Source of the DNA: Microbulbifer pacificus
Lineage (GTDB): Bacteria; Pseudomonadota; Gammaproteobacteria; Pseudomonadales; Cellvibrionaceae
NCBI RefSeq assembly: GCF_033723955.1
Contig: NZ_CP137555.1
Location: 1,055,001 to 1,119,000 of the forward strand
Direction of reading: 5' to 3'
DNA length: 64,000 nucleotides
The notes beneath the pieces were generated by a model. The model worked only from the letters and a program-made list of their open reading frames with translations, had not been told where the DNA came from and did not search any database. Every line of letters begins with the position of its first letter. The stretch's first letter is position 1. This document shows positions 9,574-18,830 of the stretch, one piece after another. Made by a program: the position numbers and the translations under genes.

Positions 9574-9883
9574 GCTGAATTTTCTCCAGTTGTAACGGAC
9601 ATCGCCGTCTCAGGCTGACCGGGATCGCGATGAATGGTTATTTTGCGGCGGATTATACCCCACACTCCGGCGCTCGATACCATCCGCCCTTCGTTGTATT
9701 CGCCGTTGTATTCGCCATAGCCGTTGGCTGTATTCGCCATGGCACCCGGCAGCGGCGGCCATGTTAGTATCTTGCGCAATCGCGCGGATAAACCCATTCG
9801 CCTCAATTGCTGTGACCGATAACAACAGGTTCATCCCAGGAACGCACAACCCAAGAACACACAACGATAGGAATGCGCACGTT
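9574..9883. other. Intergenic region between thiolase and lemA, with short tandem repeats
   Basis: No gene seen. It contains two adjacent 12-bp copies of TTGTATTCGCC(G/A) at 9694-9717 and a third copy of TGTATTCGCCA at 9729-9739. Both flanking genes read outward, so promoters for both should be here; none is clear enough to place. Confidence 0.5.
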
Positions 9884-10480
9884 ATGGATATTTCGACCAT
9901 TGTCTGGCTGGTAGTTCTCGCCGCCCTGGCGTTTTACCTCATCAGCATTTACAACCGCCTTGTCTCTCTCAAGAACCGATACGAAAACGCGTTTGCACAG
10001 ATCGAAGTCCAGCTGAAGCGCCGCTACGACCTGATCCCCAATCTGGTGGAGTCCGCCAAAAGCTATCTCAAGCACGAGCGGGAAACCCTCGAAGCGGTAA
10101 TCAGTGCACGCAATTCGGCACTGGCTGGCCTGAAAGCCGCTGCAAACAACCCCGGCTCCGCCGCTGCCATCGCCGATCTTGGCAATGCGGAAGGCGCGCT
10201 TGCCAGCGCCCTCGGCCGCCTCAGCGTGGTGATGGAAGCCTACCCCGACCTGAAAGCCAACCAGACCATTCAACAGGTGATGGAAGAACTGACCAGTACA
10301 GAAAACAAGGTCTCCTTCGCGCGCCAGGCGTTCAACGACGGCGTCACCACCTACAACATCTTCCGCCAGAGCTTCCCGCCGGTGTTTTTTGCCAGTTTCT
10401 TCGGCCACCGGGAAAACGGCAAACTGCTGGAGTTCGCAGACTCGGAAGCGTTCCAGGTCGCACCCCGGGTACAGTTCTGA
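9884..10480 (+). CDS. lemA: LemA family protein
   Basis: A 198-residue LemA-family protein: short periplasmic N-terminus, one membrane segment (about 4-25), then a helical bundle. The signature RYENAFAQIEVQLKRRYDLI followed by PNLVE is present. The ATG at 9884 is preceded by GATAGGAA; a longer in-frame start at 9761 lacks a ribosome site and would put non-hydrophobic residues before the membrane helix. The function of LemA is not established. Its frequent pairing with an M48 protease gene, seen here 9 bp downstream, suggests a shared envelope role. Confidence 0.93.
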   Translation: MDISTIVWLVVLAALAFYLISIYNRLVSLKNRYENAFAQIEVQLKRRYDLIPNLVESAKSYLKHERETLEAVISARNSALAGLKAAANNPGSAAAIADLGNAEGALASALGRLSVVMEAYPDLKANQTIQQVMEELTSTENKVSFARQAFNDGVTTYNIFRQSFPPVFFASFFGHRENGKLLEFADSEAFQVAPRVQF

Positions 10481-10489
10481 CGCAATCCT

Positions 10490-12475
10490 ATGAATTTTTT
10501 TGAATATCAGGACAAGGCCCGTCGCAATACCACCCTGCTGGTGCTGTTATTTGCGGCGGCAGTAATCGGGCTAATTGCCATCACCACCGTGTTTTTTGCC
10601 TTTGCCAGCCGAGCTTCCGGTGCACCGGGAGCGGAAGCGGGCCTTGGAGAAATGCTTGCGGCACTGGGCTGGGATACCGTCGCCGGCATCGCCATTACCA
10701 TCACCGCGGTGATTGCCCTTGCGAGCTTTTACCGCCTGCAGCAGCTTGCAGCGGGCGGGCGCGCGGTGGCGGAATCCCTCGGCGGGCGCAAGATCAATAT
10801 TGCACCGCGAGATCTGGCAGAGCAGCGCGCACTGAATGTGGTAGAGGAAATGGCACTCGCCTCGGGTACTCCGGTACCGGATGTCTACGTGCTGGATGAC
10901 GATGCCATCAACGCCTTTGCCGCCGGTTACCAGCCTGCGGATGCCGTGATCGGCCTTACCCGCGGCTGTATCGAACAGCTGAACCGCGACGAACTGCAGG
11001 GCGTAGTGGCCCATGAATTCAGCCATATCTTTAATGGCGACATGCGCCTCAACATCCGCATTGTCGGATTGCTGCACGGCATTCTGTTCATCGGCCTGGT
11101 GGGCAGCTGGCTGCTGCGCGGCAGCTACTGGGGAAGCGGTCGCGACAGCCGTGGCCGCGCGGCGCTCTTTGGCATTGGCGCCGGACTCGTCGCGATCGGC
11201 TACACCGGCACCTTTTTCGGCAACCTGATCAAGTCCGCGGTGAGCCGCCAGCGGGAATACCTGGCGGACGCTTCAGCGGTGCAGTTCACCCGCAACCATC
11301 AGGGCATCGCAGGCGCGCTGATGAAAATCGGTCACCACCAGCAGGGCTCAAACCTGCGCGCCGCCAACGCTGGTGAATTCAGTCATATGTACTTCGCCAG
11401 CGGGCTGAAACACTCACTGCTTGGACTGTTCGCGACCCACCCACCACTTGCCGCGCGAATAGGCCGCCTGGATCCACAGTGGAAAGGCTGGGGGGGCGCC
11501 GCGGCACCCGCTGCCGCAGCGCCACACAGCGACCAGGTCTCTGGCATCTACTCCGCGGAGGTTTATTCCCCTTCGCCGTCAGCAGATCACAGTCAATACC
11601 GCTCCCGTCTGGATGAGGTACTGGAGGCTGTGGATAACAATATCGCGCAGCCATCCGCCAACCAGCTTGCACTGGGTGGCGCGTTGCTGGCGCAAATCCC
11701 CGGTGACCTCAAGGCTGCGGCTCACGAACCCTTTGCCGCCCGCGCTGTGGTTTATGCGCTGATGATGTGCCCTTCGCAGTTCGAGCTACAGCGCACACTG
11801 CTGGAGAAATCCGCCCATCCAGCGGCGCTGCGGGAGTTCGATCGACTGCAGCCCGCGGTGGCAAAGCTGCCCGTCATCTGCCGCCTGCCCCTGCTGGACC
11901 TGTGTGTGCCCGCGCTCAAGGCCCTGGCCCCGCAGCAGTACCAGATCTTCAAGCGCAACCTGATCAAGTTACTGCGTGCAGACGGCAAAGTGGAGATATG
12001 GGAATGGGCGCTATATCGGGTGCTGATACACGGCCTGGAGACCAACCCGGATGTTCAGCGCAAGGTGCCTGTGGGCGGCGGCTCAGGAAGTGCGCAGGCG
12101 GACGCACAGCGCTTTTTACTTGCAGCTATGGCCCATGCCGGCAACACAGACTATCTGAATGCGAAACGCGCGTACGAGGCGGGTCTGGCAACACTCGGAC
12201 AGACACCCGTCCCCCTGCCCGCTGCGCGGGATATCAACCTGCAACGACTGGACAAGGCGCTGGCCATATCCCGGGATACCGCCCCACTGAAAAAGCCCGC
12301 TCTGCTCAAGGCTCTCGCCACCACTCTGGCGCACGACGGGCTGGTGTGCGGAACAGAAGTCGAGCTGCTGCGCGCGGTGGCAGACTGTCTTGACTGCCCC
12401 ATGCCACCACTGCAGGGTGTTTCGCACTCACCACTGCGACAGGATGAGCGCGCCATTGCGACCACTGCTAACTGA
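10490..12475 (+). CDS. M48 family membrane metalloprotease (HtpX-like) with long C-terminal extension
   Basis: A 661-residue integral membrane zinc protease. Two N-terminal membrane segments (about 15-38 and 62-82) precede the catalytic domain, with HEFSH at 175-179 (H175, E176, H179) and further hydrophobic segments after it; the third ligand is likely Glu in SRQREYLADASAVQ. HtpX is about 290 residues, so roughly 300 residues here are extra. Part of the extension (LIKLLRADGKVEIWEWALY) resembles TerB-like helical domains, a loose impression only. Nine bp after lemA, so one operon. Probably degrades damaged membrane proteins. Confidence 0.88.
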   Translation: MNFFEYQDKARRNTTLLVLLFAAAVIGLIAITTVFFAFASRASGAPGAEAGLGEMLAALGWDTVAGIAITITAVIALASFYRLQQLAAGGRAVAESLGGRKINIAPRDLAEQRALNVVEEMALASGTPVPDVYVLDDDAINAFAAGYQPADAVIGLTRGCIEQLNRDELQGVVAHEFSHIFNGDMRLNIRIVGLLHGILFIGLVGSWLLRGSYWGSGRDSRGRAALFGIGAGLVAIGYTGTFFGNLIKSAVSRQREYLADASAVQFTRNHQGIAGALMKIGHHQQGSNLRAANAGEFSHMYFASGLKHSLLGLFATHPPLAARIGRLDPQWKGWGGAAAPAAAAPHSDQVSGIYSAEVYSPSPSADHSQYRSRLDEVLEAVDNNIAQPSANQLALGGALLAQIPGDLKAAAHEPFAARAVVYALMMCPSQFELQRTLLEKSAHPAALREFDRLQPAVAKLPVICRLPLLDLCVPALKALAPQQYQIFKRNLIKLLRADGKVEIWEWALYRVLIHGLETNPDVQRKVPVGGGSGSAQADAQRFLLAAMAHAGNTDYLNAKRAYEAGLATLGQTPVPLPAARDINLQRLDKALAISRDTAPLKKPALLKALATTLAHDGLVCGTEVELLRAVADCLDCPMPPLQGVSHSPLRQDERAIATTAN

Positions 12476-12510
12476 TCGGCAAAGGCCGCGAAGGGCGCTC
12501 TGCCTGATAC

Positions 12511-12539
12511 AACAAAGCCGGCAAAATGCCGGCTTTGTT
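12511..12539. terminator. Bidirectional rho-independent terminator
   Basis: Perfect 12-bp arms 12511-12522 and 12528-12539 (AACAAAGCCGGC and its complement) around AAAAT, with T-rich flanks on both strands. It separates the convergent M48 protease and YIP1-like genes. Confidence 0.88.
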
Positions 12540-12601
12540 GTTGGTAACAAGTAAAAATAGGTGACGATCGGAATCGATAGGCGATGTTCGCGTAGCGTTT
12601 A

Positions 12602-13213
12602 TTACTGATAAACCGGTCCCACGCCCATGCTCCAGATAATCACTGAACAGATCATCATGGTAACGATTCCGACCAAGCCGATGGTGAGCACTGCACCCGC
12701 ATACATAAACGCACGCTCTTTGCTCATGTTCATTAGAATGGGAATACCTTCATACAACAGGTATACCGAGTAGAGACCAGCCAGCCCCATCACCCCAACC
12801 ACCAACCATAGGTGTGGGTACAGAAGCACAATACCGGCCAGAAGCACTGGCGTGGTGACAAACACAGCAAGCGCCGTCCCCTCGTAGTGGCGGGTGGGTT
12901 CGTCACCCTCGACGCCATAGGCCTTGGCCATCCAGTTGATAAATTCACCCACCAGATAGATGCCGACCAGCAACGAAATATAGGTGATCACTGCCAGTGC
13001 GCCCGCGCTGGCGGGCGTCAATTTGGCAACGTGGCCACCGAGATTAAAACCCACCTGGGTAACGCCAATGTATCCGGCAATCGCGGGGATGAGGGCCAGA
13101 AACGGCACGTGACTGATAAACACCTGCAGGAAGGAATGCTTGTCGGCGCGAATGGCCTGCCACTCCTTGTCCGGATTGGTGAATATACCGATGGTATGGC
13201 TGAGTAATTTCAC
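12602..13213 (-). CDS. YIP1-family inner membrane protein
   Basis: A 203-residue protein with five hydrophobic segments and the opening VKLLSHTIGIFTNPDKEWQ typical of bacterial YIP1-like proteins. The GTG at 13213 is chosen because GGAGGG lies 6-9 bases upstream; reading further upstream to 13273 adds 20 polar residues with no ribosome site. Function unknown; family members are predicted membrane proteins of unassigned role. It is a single-gene unit between two terminators. Confidence 0.82.
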   Translation of the reverse strand: MKLLSHTIGIFTNPDKEWQAIRADKHSFLQVFISHVPFLALIPAIAGYIGVTQVGFNLGGHVAKLTPASAGALAVITYISLLVGIYLVGEFINWMAKAYGVEGDEPTRHYEGTALAVFVTTPVLLAGIVLLYPHLWLVVGVMGLAGLYSVYLLYEGIPILMNMSKERAFMYAGAVLTIGLVGIVTMMICSVIIWSMGVGPVYQ

Positions 13214-13363
13214 TAGGGTCCCTCCTGTACACAGCTTGTTTGCAGTATCGGAAGGGCGCAGCGAATTCACCAATCAATAACAGGAATATGGCGTCACTTT
13301 TTTTGCCAAATACGGGATCAGGATACCTTGTCGGCAATTGCTACCGGGGGCTCCCCAAAAACA

Positions 13364-13391
13364 AAAGGGGCCCGTAAAAACGGGCCCCTTT
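13364..13391 (-). terminator. Terminator after sspB
   Basis: Stem AAAGGGGCCCG / CGGGCCCCTTT (13364-13374, 13381-13391) with loop TAAAAA. On the minus strand it is followed by TTTGTTTTTGG. It lies 15 bp past the sspB stop. Confidence 0.88.
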
Positions 13392-13405
13392 GCCGCTCGC
13401 GGGGG

Positions 13406-13813
13406 TTACTTGACCACCCGCAGGGAAGGCTTTTTCGCCGGCTTTTTGAACGTCGCCGGTGGCGTCGGCTCCGGTGGTTCCGGGGTTTCCTCCGGTTCAA
13501 ACACCATGCCCTGACCATTCTCCCGTGCGTAGATACCCACAATTGCGCCTACCGGCACCTGGATATCCGTCGGTACACCGCCGAAACGGGCGTTGAAACG
13601 GATCGCGTAGTTGTCCATGGTGAGCCCCATCACGGCAGTTTCAGAGACATTCAGGACAATCTGCCCGTCCTCGTTGACATGCTGCTGGGGCACCAGCACC
13701 CCCTTCAGGTGGGTATCCACCAGAAGATACGGCGTGCATTTGTTATCGGTGATCCATTCGTAAAACGCCCGCAACAGATACGGGCGGTTGGATGTCATCG
13801 GCGGCTTGTTCAA
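13406..13813 (-). CDS. sspB: ClpXP protease specificity-enhancing factor SspB
   Basis: A 135-residue adaptor that delivers ssrA-tagged proteins to ClpXP. The substrate-binding domain begins RPYLLRAFYEWITDN and runs to about residue 105. A flexible Pro/Glu-rich linker follows, then the extreme C-terminal ClpX-binding tail SLRVVK, which is diagnostic. Follows sspA by 8 bp, the usual gammaproteobacterial pair. Confidence 0.96.
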   Translation of the reverse strand: MNKPPMTSNRPYLLRAFYEWITDNKCTPYLLVDTHLKGVLVPQQHVNEDGQIVLNVSETAVMGLTMDNYAIRFNARFGGVPTDIQVPVGAIVGIYARENGQGMVFEPEETPEPPEPTPPATFKKPAKKPSLRVVK

Positions 13814-13821
13814 TCAGCACC

Positions 13822-14451
13822 TCAAGAGCGCATTTCGCGCTCGTACTCGGTCAGACTCTGCTGGAAAGCTTCGCGGGCGAACAGGCGATCCATGTAATCC
13901 TGAAGCGGCTTGGCCTGTTTGGTTTTCGGCAGTGCGATTTCCAGCTGGTCCAAACGCCACAGCAGCGGGGCCATGCAGCAGTCCACCAGGGAGAACTCTT
14001 CGTTAAAGAAGTACGGCAGATCGGTAAACATCGGCGCGATACCAACCAGACTGTCACGCAACTCTTTACGCGCAGCCGCCACATCCTTGCCACCAGCCAG
14101 GATTTTGTCTACCAGCGGGACCCAGTCGCGCTCGATACGGTACATGATCTGACGGCTCTGGGCGCGAGCCACCGGGTAGACCGGCAACAGCGGCGGATGC
14201 GGGAAACGCTCGTCCAGATACTCCATCATCACTTTGGTTTCGAACAGTACCAGCTCGCGATCAACCAGGGTCGGCAGGGAGTTGTAAGGGTTGAGTTCAG
14301 CTAATTCCGCCGGTTTGTCTTCGGGATCGACATCGACGATATCAACGGTCACACCCTTTTCAGCGAGAACGATACGTACTCGATGGCTAAAGTGACAACG
14401 ACCATCGGAAAAGAAGGTCATGGAGGAGCGCTTGTTGGTCGGCACACCCAT
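13822..14451 (-). CDS. sspA: Stringent starvation protein A (GST-like)
   Basis: A 209-residue glutathione-S-transferase-fold protein that binds RNA polymerase during starvation. N-terminal thioredoxin-like domain ([22 protein letters not shown]) and helical C-terminal domain match SspA rather than a catalytic GST. A conserved [18 protein letters not shown] segment is present. Co-transcribed with sspB. The upstream bc1 operon is separated by a hairpin terminator, so sspAB likely has its own promoter in 14452-14510, though I cannot place one. Confidence 0.95.
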   Translation of the reverse strand: MGVPTNKRSSMTFFSDGRCHFSHRVRIVLAEKGVTVDIVDVDPEDKPAELAELNPYNSLPTLVDRELVLFETKVMMEYLDERFPHPPLLPVYPVARAQSRQIMYRIERDWVPLVDKILAGGKDVAAARKELRDSLVGIAPMFTDLPYFFNEEFSLVDCCMAPLLWRLDQLEIALPKTKQAKPLQDYMDRLFAREAFQQSLTEYEREMRS

Positions 14452-14509
14452 TGTGGAACTACCTCGATCTACTGGTCGGCTTTGCGACCGTCATTCTTAA
14501 ACGGAAAAC

Positions 14510-14551
14510 GGGTGGTAGGGCTAATGCCGGAAACCGGCGGCCCACCACCCG
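14510..14551 (-). terminator. Hairpin terminator after the bc1 operon
   Basis: A compound stem: outer arms CGGGTGGT(A)GGGC / GGCCC-ACCACCCG with one bulge, inner arms GCCGG / CCGGC with loop AAA. The minus-strand 3' side runs into GTTTTCCGTTT. It starts 23 bp past the petBC stop. Confidence 0.65.
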
Positions 14552-14573
14552 GAAAAATCAGTCTGGCAATCGC

Positions 14574-16775
14574 TTAGTGATGAATGTCTTTCCAGTACTC
14601 GCGATTCAGCAGCCAGGCAAAGATGAAGAATACAAGGATGAACGCCAGCACATAGAAACCGATGCGCTTGCGGCTTTCCGCCATGGGCTCGGCCACGTAC
14701 TCCATAAAGTTGACCAGGTCATAGACCGCCTGGTCATATTCTTCGCCGCTTATGGAACCCTTGACCTTGCTGACCTGCAGGCTGCCACAGTTGGCGTCCA
14801 TGATCGGGTTGCCCATCTCGTCGCGCACGACTTTACCGTGGTCGCGTTTCGGGCCGGGAGCACACTCCGGCAGACCCTGAAGTTCCATCAGAACGTGGGG
14901 CATACCCACGTTCGGGAACACCTTGTTGTTCACACCGGTGGGGCGGCTCTCATCCTTGTAAAAGCTACGCAGATAAGTGTAAAGCCATTCCGGGGAGCGC
15001 GCGCGGGCCACCAAGGTGAGATCCGGCGGAGTGGCACCGAACCATACCTTCGAGTCATCGGGCTGCATGGCGATCTGCATCAGGTCGCCGATTTTGTCGT
15101 CGCCCAGTACCAGGTTCTGCATCATCAGCTCGTTGGGGATATCCAGATCGGTGGCAACGCGTTCCCAGCGGGAAAAGTTGGCACTGTGACAACCCATGCA
15201 GTAGTTGACGAAGTACTTGGCGCCGCGCTGCAGCGAGGGCTTGTCGCCCAGATCGATATTTATGTGATCCAGTTCGACGGAACTCTCTGCACCCACGGCT
15301 TTGATCGGCACGAATGCCATCAGTACCACGGCGATGATGCCGCCGAACAGCAGGATGAACGACTTGCTACCGGACGGGCTGGTAACACGGGTCGGCTCCG
15401 GATGCACTACATCGCGGTCGGTCAGCCACGGCAGTGCCGCGAAAAATACCGCAAACACCAGCGCCAACACACCCACGAACAGGCTCGCGTTCCAGTTCAC
15501 CACGGCCATCCACAGGAACAGGAAGCCAAAGGCACCACTGACAATCCAGGAGGCCAGGCCCTTGCGGGTGGTCGGATTGGTCCAGATTGGCATGGTCACA
15601 AAGAAGGCGAAGTAGAACAGGGTTGCCACCTGCGCCAGGAAGTTACGGCCCGGGGTCGGAGACTTCACACCCAGGTAACCCAGGATGATGAAGACCGCAG
15701 CGAATACCAGCAGCAGCACCTTCGGCAGCACACCCTTGTAGCGGATGGACTTCACCGGGCTCTTGTCGAGCCAGGGCAGCACAAACAGGATCGCAATCGC
15801 CGCACCCATGGCCACCAGGCCGAGGAACTTCGCAGTCAGCGGGCCGATATCCATGGTCACTGCGCGCAGTACCGCGTAGAACGGTGTGAAGTACCAGACC
15901 GGCGCAATGTGTTCAGGGGTCTTCAGCGGGTTGGCTTCTTCAAAGTTGGCGTGCTCGAGGAAGAAACCGCCCATTTCCGGGAAAAAGAACACCACCACAC
16001 AGAAGGCGAACAAGAACACTGCCACACCCACCAGGTCGTGCACGGTGTAGTAGGGATGGAAGGGAACGCCGTCCAGCGGGACGCCATTTGCATCCTTGTT
16101 CTTTTTGATTTCGATACCGTCGGGGTTGTTGGAGCCCACTTCGTGCAGCGCCAGAATGTGCAGTACCACCAACAGCACCAGCACCAGCGGCAATGCGATG
16201 ACGTGGAGCGAGAAGAAACGCGTGAGGGTAATACCGGAAATCAGGTAGTCACCGCGAATCCACTGCACCAGATCTTCACCGATAGCCGGGATGGCGCCAA
16301 ACAGGGATACGATTACCTGCGCACCCCAGTAGGACATTTGCCCCCAGGGCAGCACATAGCCCATGAAGGCTTCTGCCATCAGTACCAGATAGATACACAT
16401 GCCGAAAATCCACACCAGCTCGCGCGGCGGCTTGTAGGAGCCGTACATCAGGCCGCGGAACATGTGCAGGTAAACCACCACGAAGAAAGCGGAGGCACCG
16501 GTGGAATGCAGGTAGCGGATGATCCACCCCATATCCACATCACGCATGATGTATTCAACGGAAGCGAATGCGCCCTCGGCGGACGGGTTGAAACTCATGA
16601 CCAGCCAGATACCGGTCACCAGCTGGTTCACCAGAACCAACATGGAGAGCACGCCGAAGAAATACCAGAGGTTGAAATTCTTGGGCGCGTAGTACTTGCC
16701 CATGTGGGTATCCCACGCGCGGTAGATCGGCAGACGCTGATCAACCCAGTCGCCCAAAGCGGTTAACCAGTTCAT
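14574..16775 (-). CDS. Cytochrome b/c1 fusion subunit of the bc1 complex
   Basis: A single 733-residue reading frame carries both cytochrome b and cytochrome c1. Residues 1-400 are cytochrome b: haem ligands H90/H104 and H191/H206, and the Qo-site motif PVWY near 292. Residues 405-452 add two hydrophobic segments beyond the usual b C-terminus. A signal-peptide-like segment follows (about 470-496, ending AVGA), then cytochrome c1 with haem-binding CMGCH (526-530), a candidate Met ligand in VGMPHV, and a C-terminal membrane anchor. Most gammaproteobacteria have separate petB and petC; Bradyrhizobium FbcH is a known fused precursor cleaved at the internal signal. Overlaps petA by 4 bp (ATGA). 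Confidence 0.93.
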   Translation of the reverse strand: MNWLTALGDWVDQRLPIYRAWDTHMGKYYAPKNFNLWYFFGVLSMLVLVNQLVTGIWLVMSFNPSAEGAFASVEYIMRDVDMGWIIRYLHSTGASAFFVVVYLHMFRGLMYGSYKPPRELVWIFGMCIYLVLMAEAFMGYVLPWGQMSYWGAQVIVSLFGAIPAIGEDLVQWIRGDYLISGITLTRFFSLHVIALPLVLVLLVVLHILALHEVGSNNPDGIEIKKNKDANGVPLDGVPFHPYYTVHDLVGVAVFLFAFCVVVFFFPEMGGFFLEHANFEEANPLKTPEHIAPVWYFTPFYAVLRAVTMDIGPLTAKFLGLVAMGAAIAILFVLPWLDKSPVKSIRYKGVLPKVLLLVFAAVFIILGYLGVKSPTPGRNFLAQVATLFYFAFFVTMPIWTNPTTRKGLASWIVSGAFGFLFLWMAVVNWNASLFVGVLALVFAVFFAALPWLTDRDVVHPEPTRVTSPSGSKSFILLFGGIIAVVLMAFVPIKAVGAESSVELDHINIDLGDKPSLQRGAKYFVNYCMGCHSANFSRWERVATDLDIPNELMMQNLVLGDDKIGDLMQIAMQPDDSKVWFGATPPDLTLVARARSPEWLYTYLRSFYKDESRPTGVNNKVFPNVGMPHVLMELQGLPECAPGPKRDHGKVVRDEMGNPIMDANCGSLQVSKVKGSISGEEYDQAVYDLVNFMEYVAEPMAESRKRIGFYVLAFILVFFIFAWLLNREYWKDIHH

Positions 16776-17371
16776 ACGGCGCCCTCCTGATCCACACCGA
16801 TTACGATGACATCGTCACTTTCATAGGAGTACGGCGGCACATCCAGGTTGGTTGGCGCAGGTACACCCTTGTAAACGCGGCCGGCCATATCGTATTTGGA
16901 GCCGTGGCAAGGACAGAAGAAACCGCCCATCCACTCGCTGCCACCGAGATCGGCGGCGCCCACTTCGGGACGGAACATCGGCGCACAGCCGAGGTGGGTA
17001 CACAGCCCCACCAGCACCAGCGTCTGGGGCTTGATGGCGCGGTTTTCAGGATTCACGTAAGCAGGCTGGTTGGACTCGGTGGACTCCGGGTCGCGCAGCA
17101 GCGGAGCGACTTTGGCCAGATTATCCAGCGTTTCCTGGGTGCGACGCACCACGTACACCGGCTTGCCGCGCCACTCGACGGTAACCATCTGGCCCGGCTC
17201 AAGCTTGCTGATGTTGTATTTGACTGGCGCGCCGGCGGCCTTGGCCTTGGCACTCGGATTCCAGGAAGCGACAAAAGGTACTGCGATTCCAACCGCACCT
17301 GCACCACCCACAACAGAGGTAGCAGCGGTCAGAAATCGACGACGCCCCACATTTACACCGCCATCACTCAT
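16772..17371 (-). CDS. petA: Ubiquinol-cytochrome c reductase Rieske iron-sulfur subunit
   Basis: A 199-residue Rieske protein of the bc1 complex. The N-terminus has a twin-arginine signal-anchor, GRRRFLTAATSVVGG, with a hydrophobic stretch to about residue 35. The [2Fe-2S] ligands are in CTHLGC and CPCHGS near residues 124-158. GGGAGA precedes the ATG. First gene of a two-gene operon with the cytochrome b/c1 fusion, with which it overlaps by 4 bp. Confidence 0.96.
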   Translation of the reverse strand: MSDGGVNVGRRRFLTAATSVVGGAGAVGIAVPFVASWNPSAKAKAAGAPVKYNISKLEPGQMVTVEWRGKPVYVVRRTQETLDNLAKVAPLLRDPESTESNQPAYVNPENRAIKPQTLVLVGLCTHLGCAPMFRPEVGAADLGGSEWMGGFFCPCHGSKYDMAGRVYKGVPAPTNLDVPPYSYESDDVIVIGVDQEGAV

Positions 17372-17811
17372 GACGTAGTTCTCCCATCACAGCGCCCCGG
17401 GGCAAACCGGAGCTGACTGGCCCAAACCCAAAAAAAAACCAGAAAACTTCTGCAATAAATCTACACGACCAGAACTACGGCGATTCAGGGTAATCCGCAA
17501 TTGGCAGCGACGGTGCATCCCAATGGCTCGAGACCAGATAGAACAGAGCACCCGCACAGCAGCAAACAGCTCACTACTGCAAAAATCAGAGACTTACGAC
17601 AGAAACTCCCCTACAACTGGCCCGCTCGCTTGACCTTAGAACAAAATGGCCAAACCCCAAGTGCAAGCGGATAGAAATTCGCGCAATGTTAAAGAAAATG
17701 CCAAACCGATACAAGGCGAAACCCGGTGCGAACATCCTCGACCAAGCGGCGAACTGGCGGTATTTTAAACAGAAAACATATTTACGCAGCGGCGGCGCAT
17801 AAAGCACACAC
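17372..17811. other. Non-coding region upstream of petA
   Basis: About 440 bp without a supportable gene. It should contain the promoter of the petA operon, read on the minus strand, but no box pair near consensus stands out. An A9 tract lies near 17430-17439. Confidence 0.4.
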
Positions 17812-17837
17812 AAAAAAAAGCCCGGCAATTGCCGGGC
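17812..17837 (-). terminator. Terminator after rpsI
   Basis: An 18-base palindrome, GCCCGGCAATTGCCGGGC (17820-17837), followed on the minus strand by T8. It lies 22 bp past the rpsI stop. Confidence 0.9.
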
Positions 17838-17859
17838 AATAAAATACAGAAAATTCTGC

Positions 17860-18252
17860 TTAACGCTTGGAGAACTGCGGCTTCTTGCGCGCTTTGCGCA
17901 GACCGACTTTCTTACGTTCAACGGCACGCGCATCGCGAGTCACGAAGCCGGCTGCACGCAGCGGCTGACGCAGAGACTCGTCGTACTGCATCAGAGCGCG
18001 GGTCAGGCCGTGACGGATAGCACCCGCCTGACCGAAGGAACCGCCGCCAGCTACAGTGACGTTGATGTCGAATTTTTCGACCATATCGACCAGTTCCAGC
18101 GGCTGACGCACGATCATGCGCGCCACTTCGCGACCGAAGTATTGGTCCAGAGTGCGGCCGTTGATGCTGATATTGCCCTCACCCTGCTTGATGAATACAC
18201 GAGCAGTGGAGGTCTTGCGGCGGCCGGTACCGTAGTATTGAGTAGTTGCCAT
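17860..18252 (-). CDS. rpsI: 30S ribosomal protein S9
   Basis: S9 of 130 residues, exact family length. It begins [19 protein letters not shown] and ends in the basic tail RKKPQFSKR, whose final residues reach the P-site tRNA. Fifteen bp downstream of rplM, the universal rplM-rpsI pair. Confidence 0.99.
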   Translation of the reverse strand: MATTQYYGTGRRKTSTARVFIKQGEGNISINGRTLDQYFGREVARMIVRQPLELVDMVEKFDINVTVAGGGSFGQAGAIRHGLTRALMQYDESLRQPLRAAGFVTRDARAVERKKVGLRKARKKPQFSKR

Positions 18253-18267
18253 GAGAATGCTTTCCGT

Positions 18268-18696
18268 TTAGATCGACAGTTCAATCGGCTGCTGGGCCGC
18301 ATGAGGATGTTCGCTACCCTTGTACACCTTCAGTTTCTTGAACATGGCGCGACCCAGTGGGCCTTTCGGGAGCATGCCTTTCACTGCACTTTGGATAGTG
18401 CGCTCAGGCGCCTTGTCGATCAGCTTCTCAAAGCTGATGGATTTCAGACCACCCGGGTAACCGGAATGGTGATGGTAGATCTTGTCTTTGGCCTTGTTGC
18501 CGGTCACGCGAACCTTTTCGGCATTGATAACTACGATGTAGTCGCCGGTGTCCACGTGGGGCGTGTATTCAGGCTTGTGCTTGCCGCGCAGGCGGTGGGC
18601 GATCTCGGCGGAAATACGTCCGAGAGTCTTGTCCGCAGCGTCAACAATGTACCAGTCGCGAGTTACCGCTTCCGGCTTAGCACTGTAAGTCTTCAT
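18268..18696 (-). CDS. rplM: 50S ribosomal protein L13
   Basis: L13 of 142 residues starting [20 protein letters not shown], with the signature [19 protein letters not shown] and [10 protein letters not shown]. The frame is open for another 113 codons upstream, but that extension overlaps zapE and has no family counterpart, so the ATG at 18696 is used. First gene of the rplM-rpsI operon. In E. coli L13 represses its own mRNA leader; the leader here would be about 50 nt. Confidence 0.99.
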   Translation of the reverse strand: MKTYSAKPEAVTRDWYIVDAADKTLGRISAEIAHRLRGKHKPEYTPHVDTGDYIVVINAEKVRVTGNKAKDKIYHHHSGYPGGLKSISFEKLIDKAPERTIQSAVKGMLPKGPLGRAMFKKLKVYKGSEHPHAAQQPIELSI

Positions 18697-18754
18697 GTTA
18701 TAAAACACCTGTATGTGGCCTCCGAAATGGGGGCCGTCCCACGAAAGAGCGCGA

Positions 18755-18783
18755 ATACTACATAAGCGCCCAAGGCTTTTCAA
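18755..18783 (-). promoter_or_regulatory. Predicted sigma-70 promoter of rplM-rpsI
   Basis: Minus strand: -35 TTGAAA (plus 18778-18783), 17-bp spacer, -10 TAGTAT (plus 18755-18760). The start would lie near 18748. Confidence 0.72.
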
Positions 18784-18830
18784 GTACAAAGCTGAACAAC
18801 TTGTGACCAGTCCGCCCCCCTCCCAGCGCC

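Noticed and set aside
14451..16766. A 771-codon open frame on the plus strand opposite the cytochrome b/c1 gene
   Set aside because: Its His/Gln-rich product has no recognisable motif, and the minus strand encodes an unmistakable protein. High GC codon bias keeps the opposite frame open.
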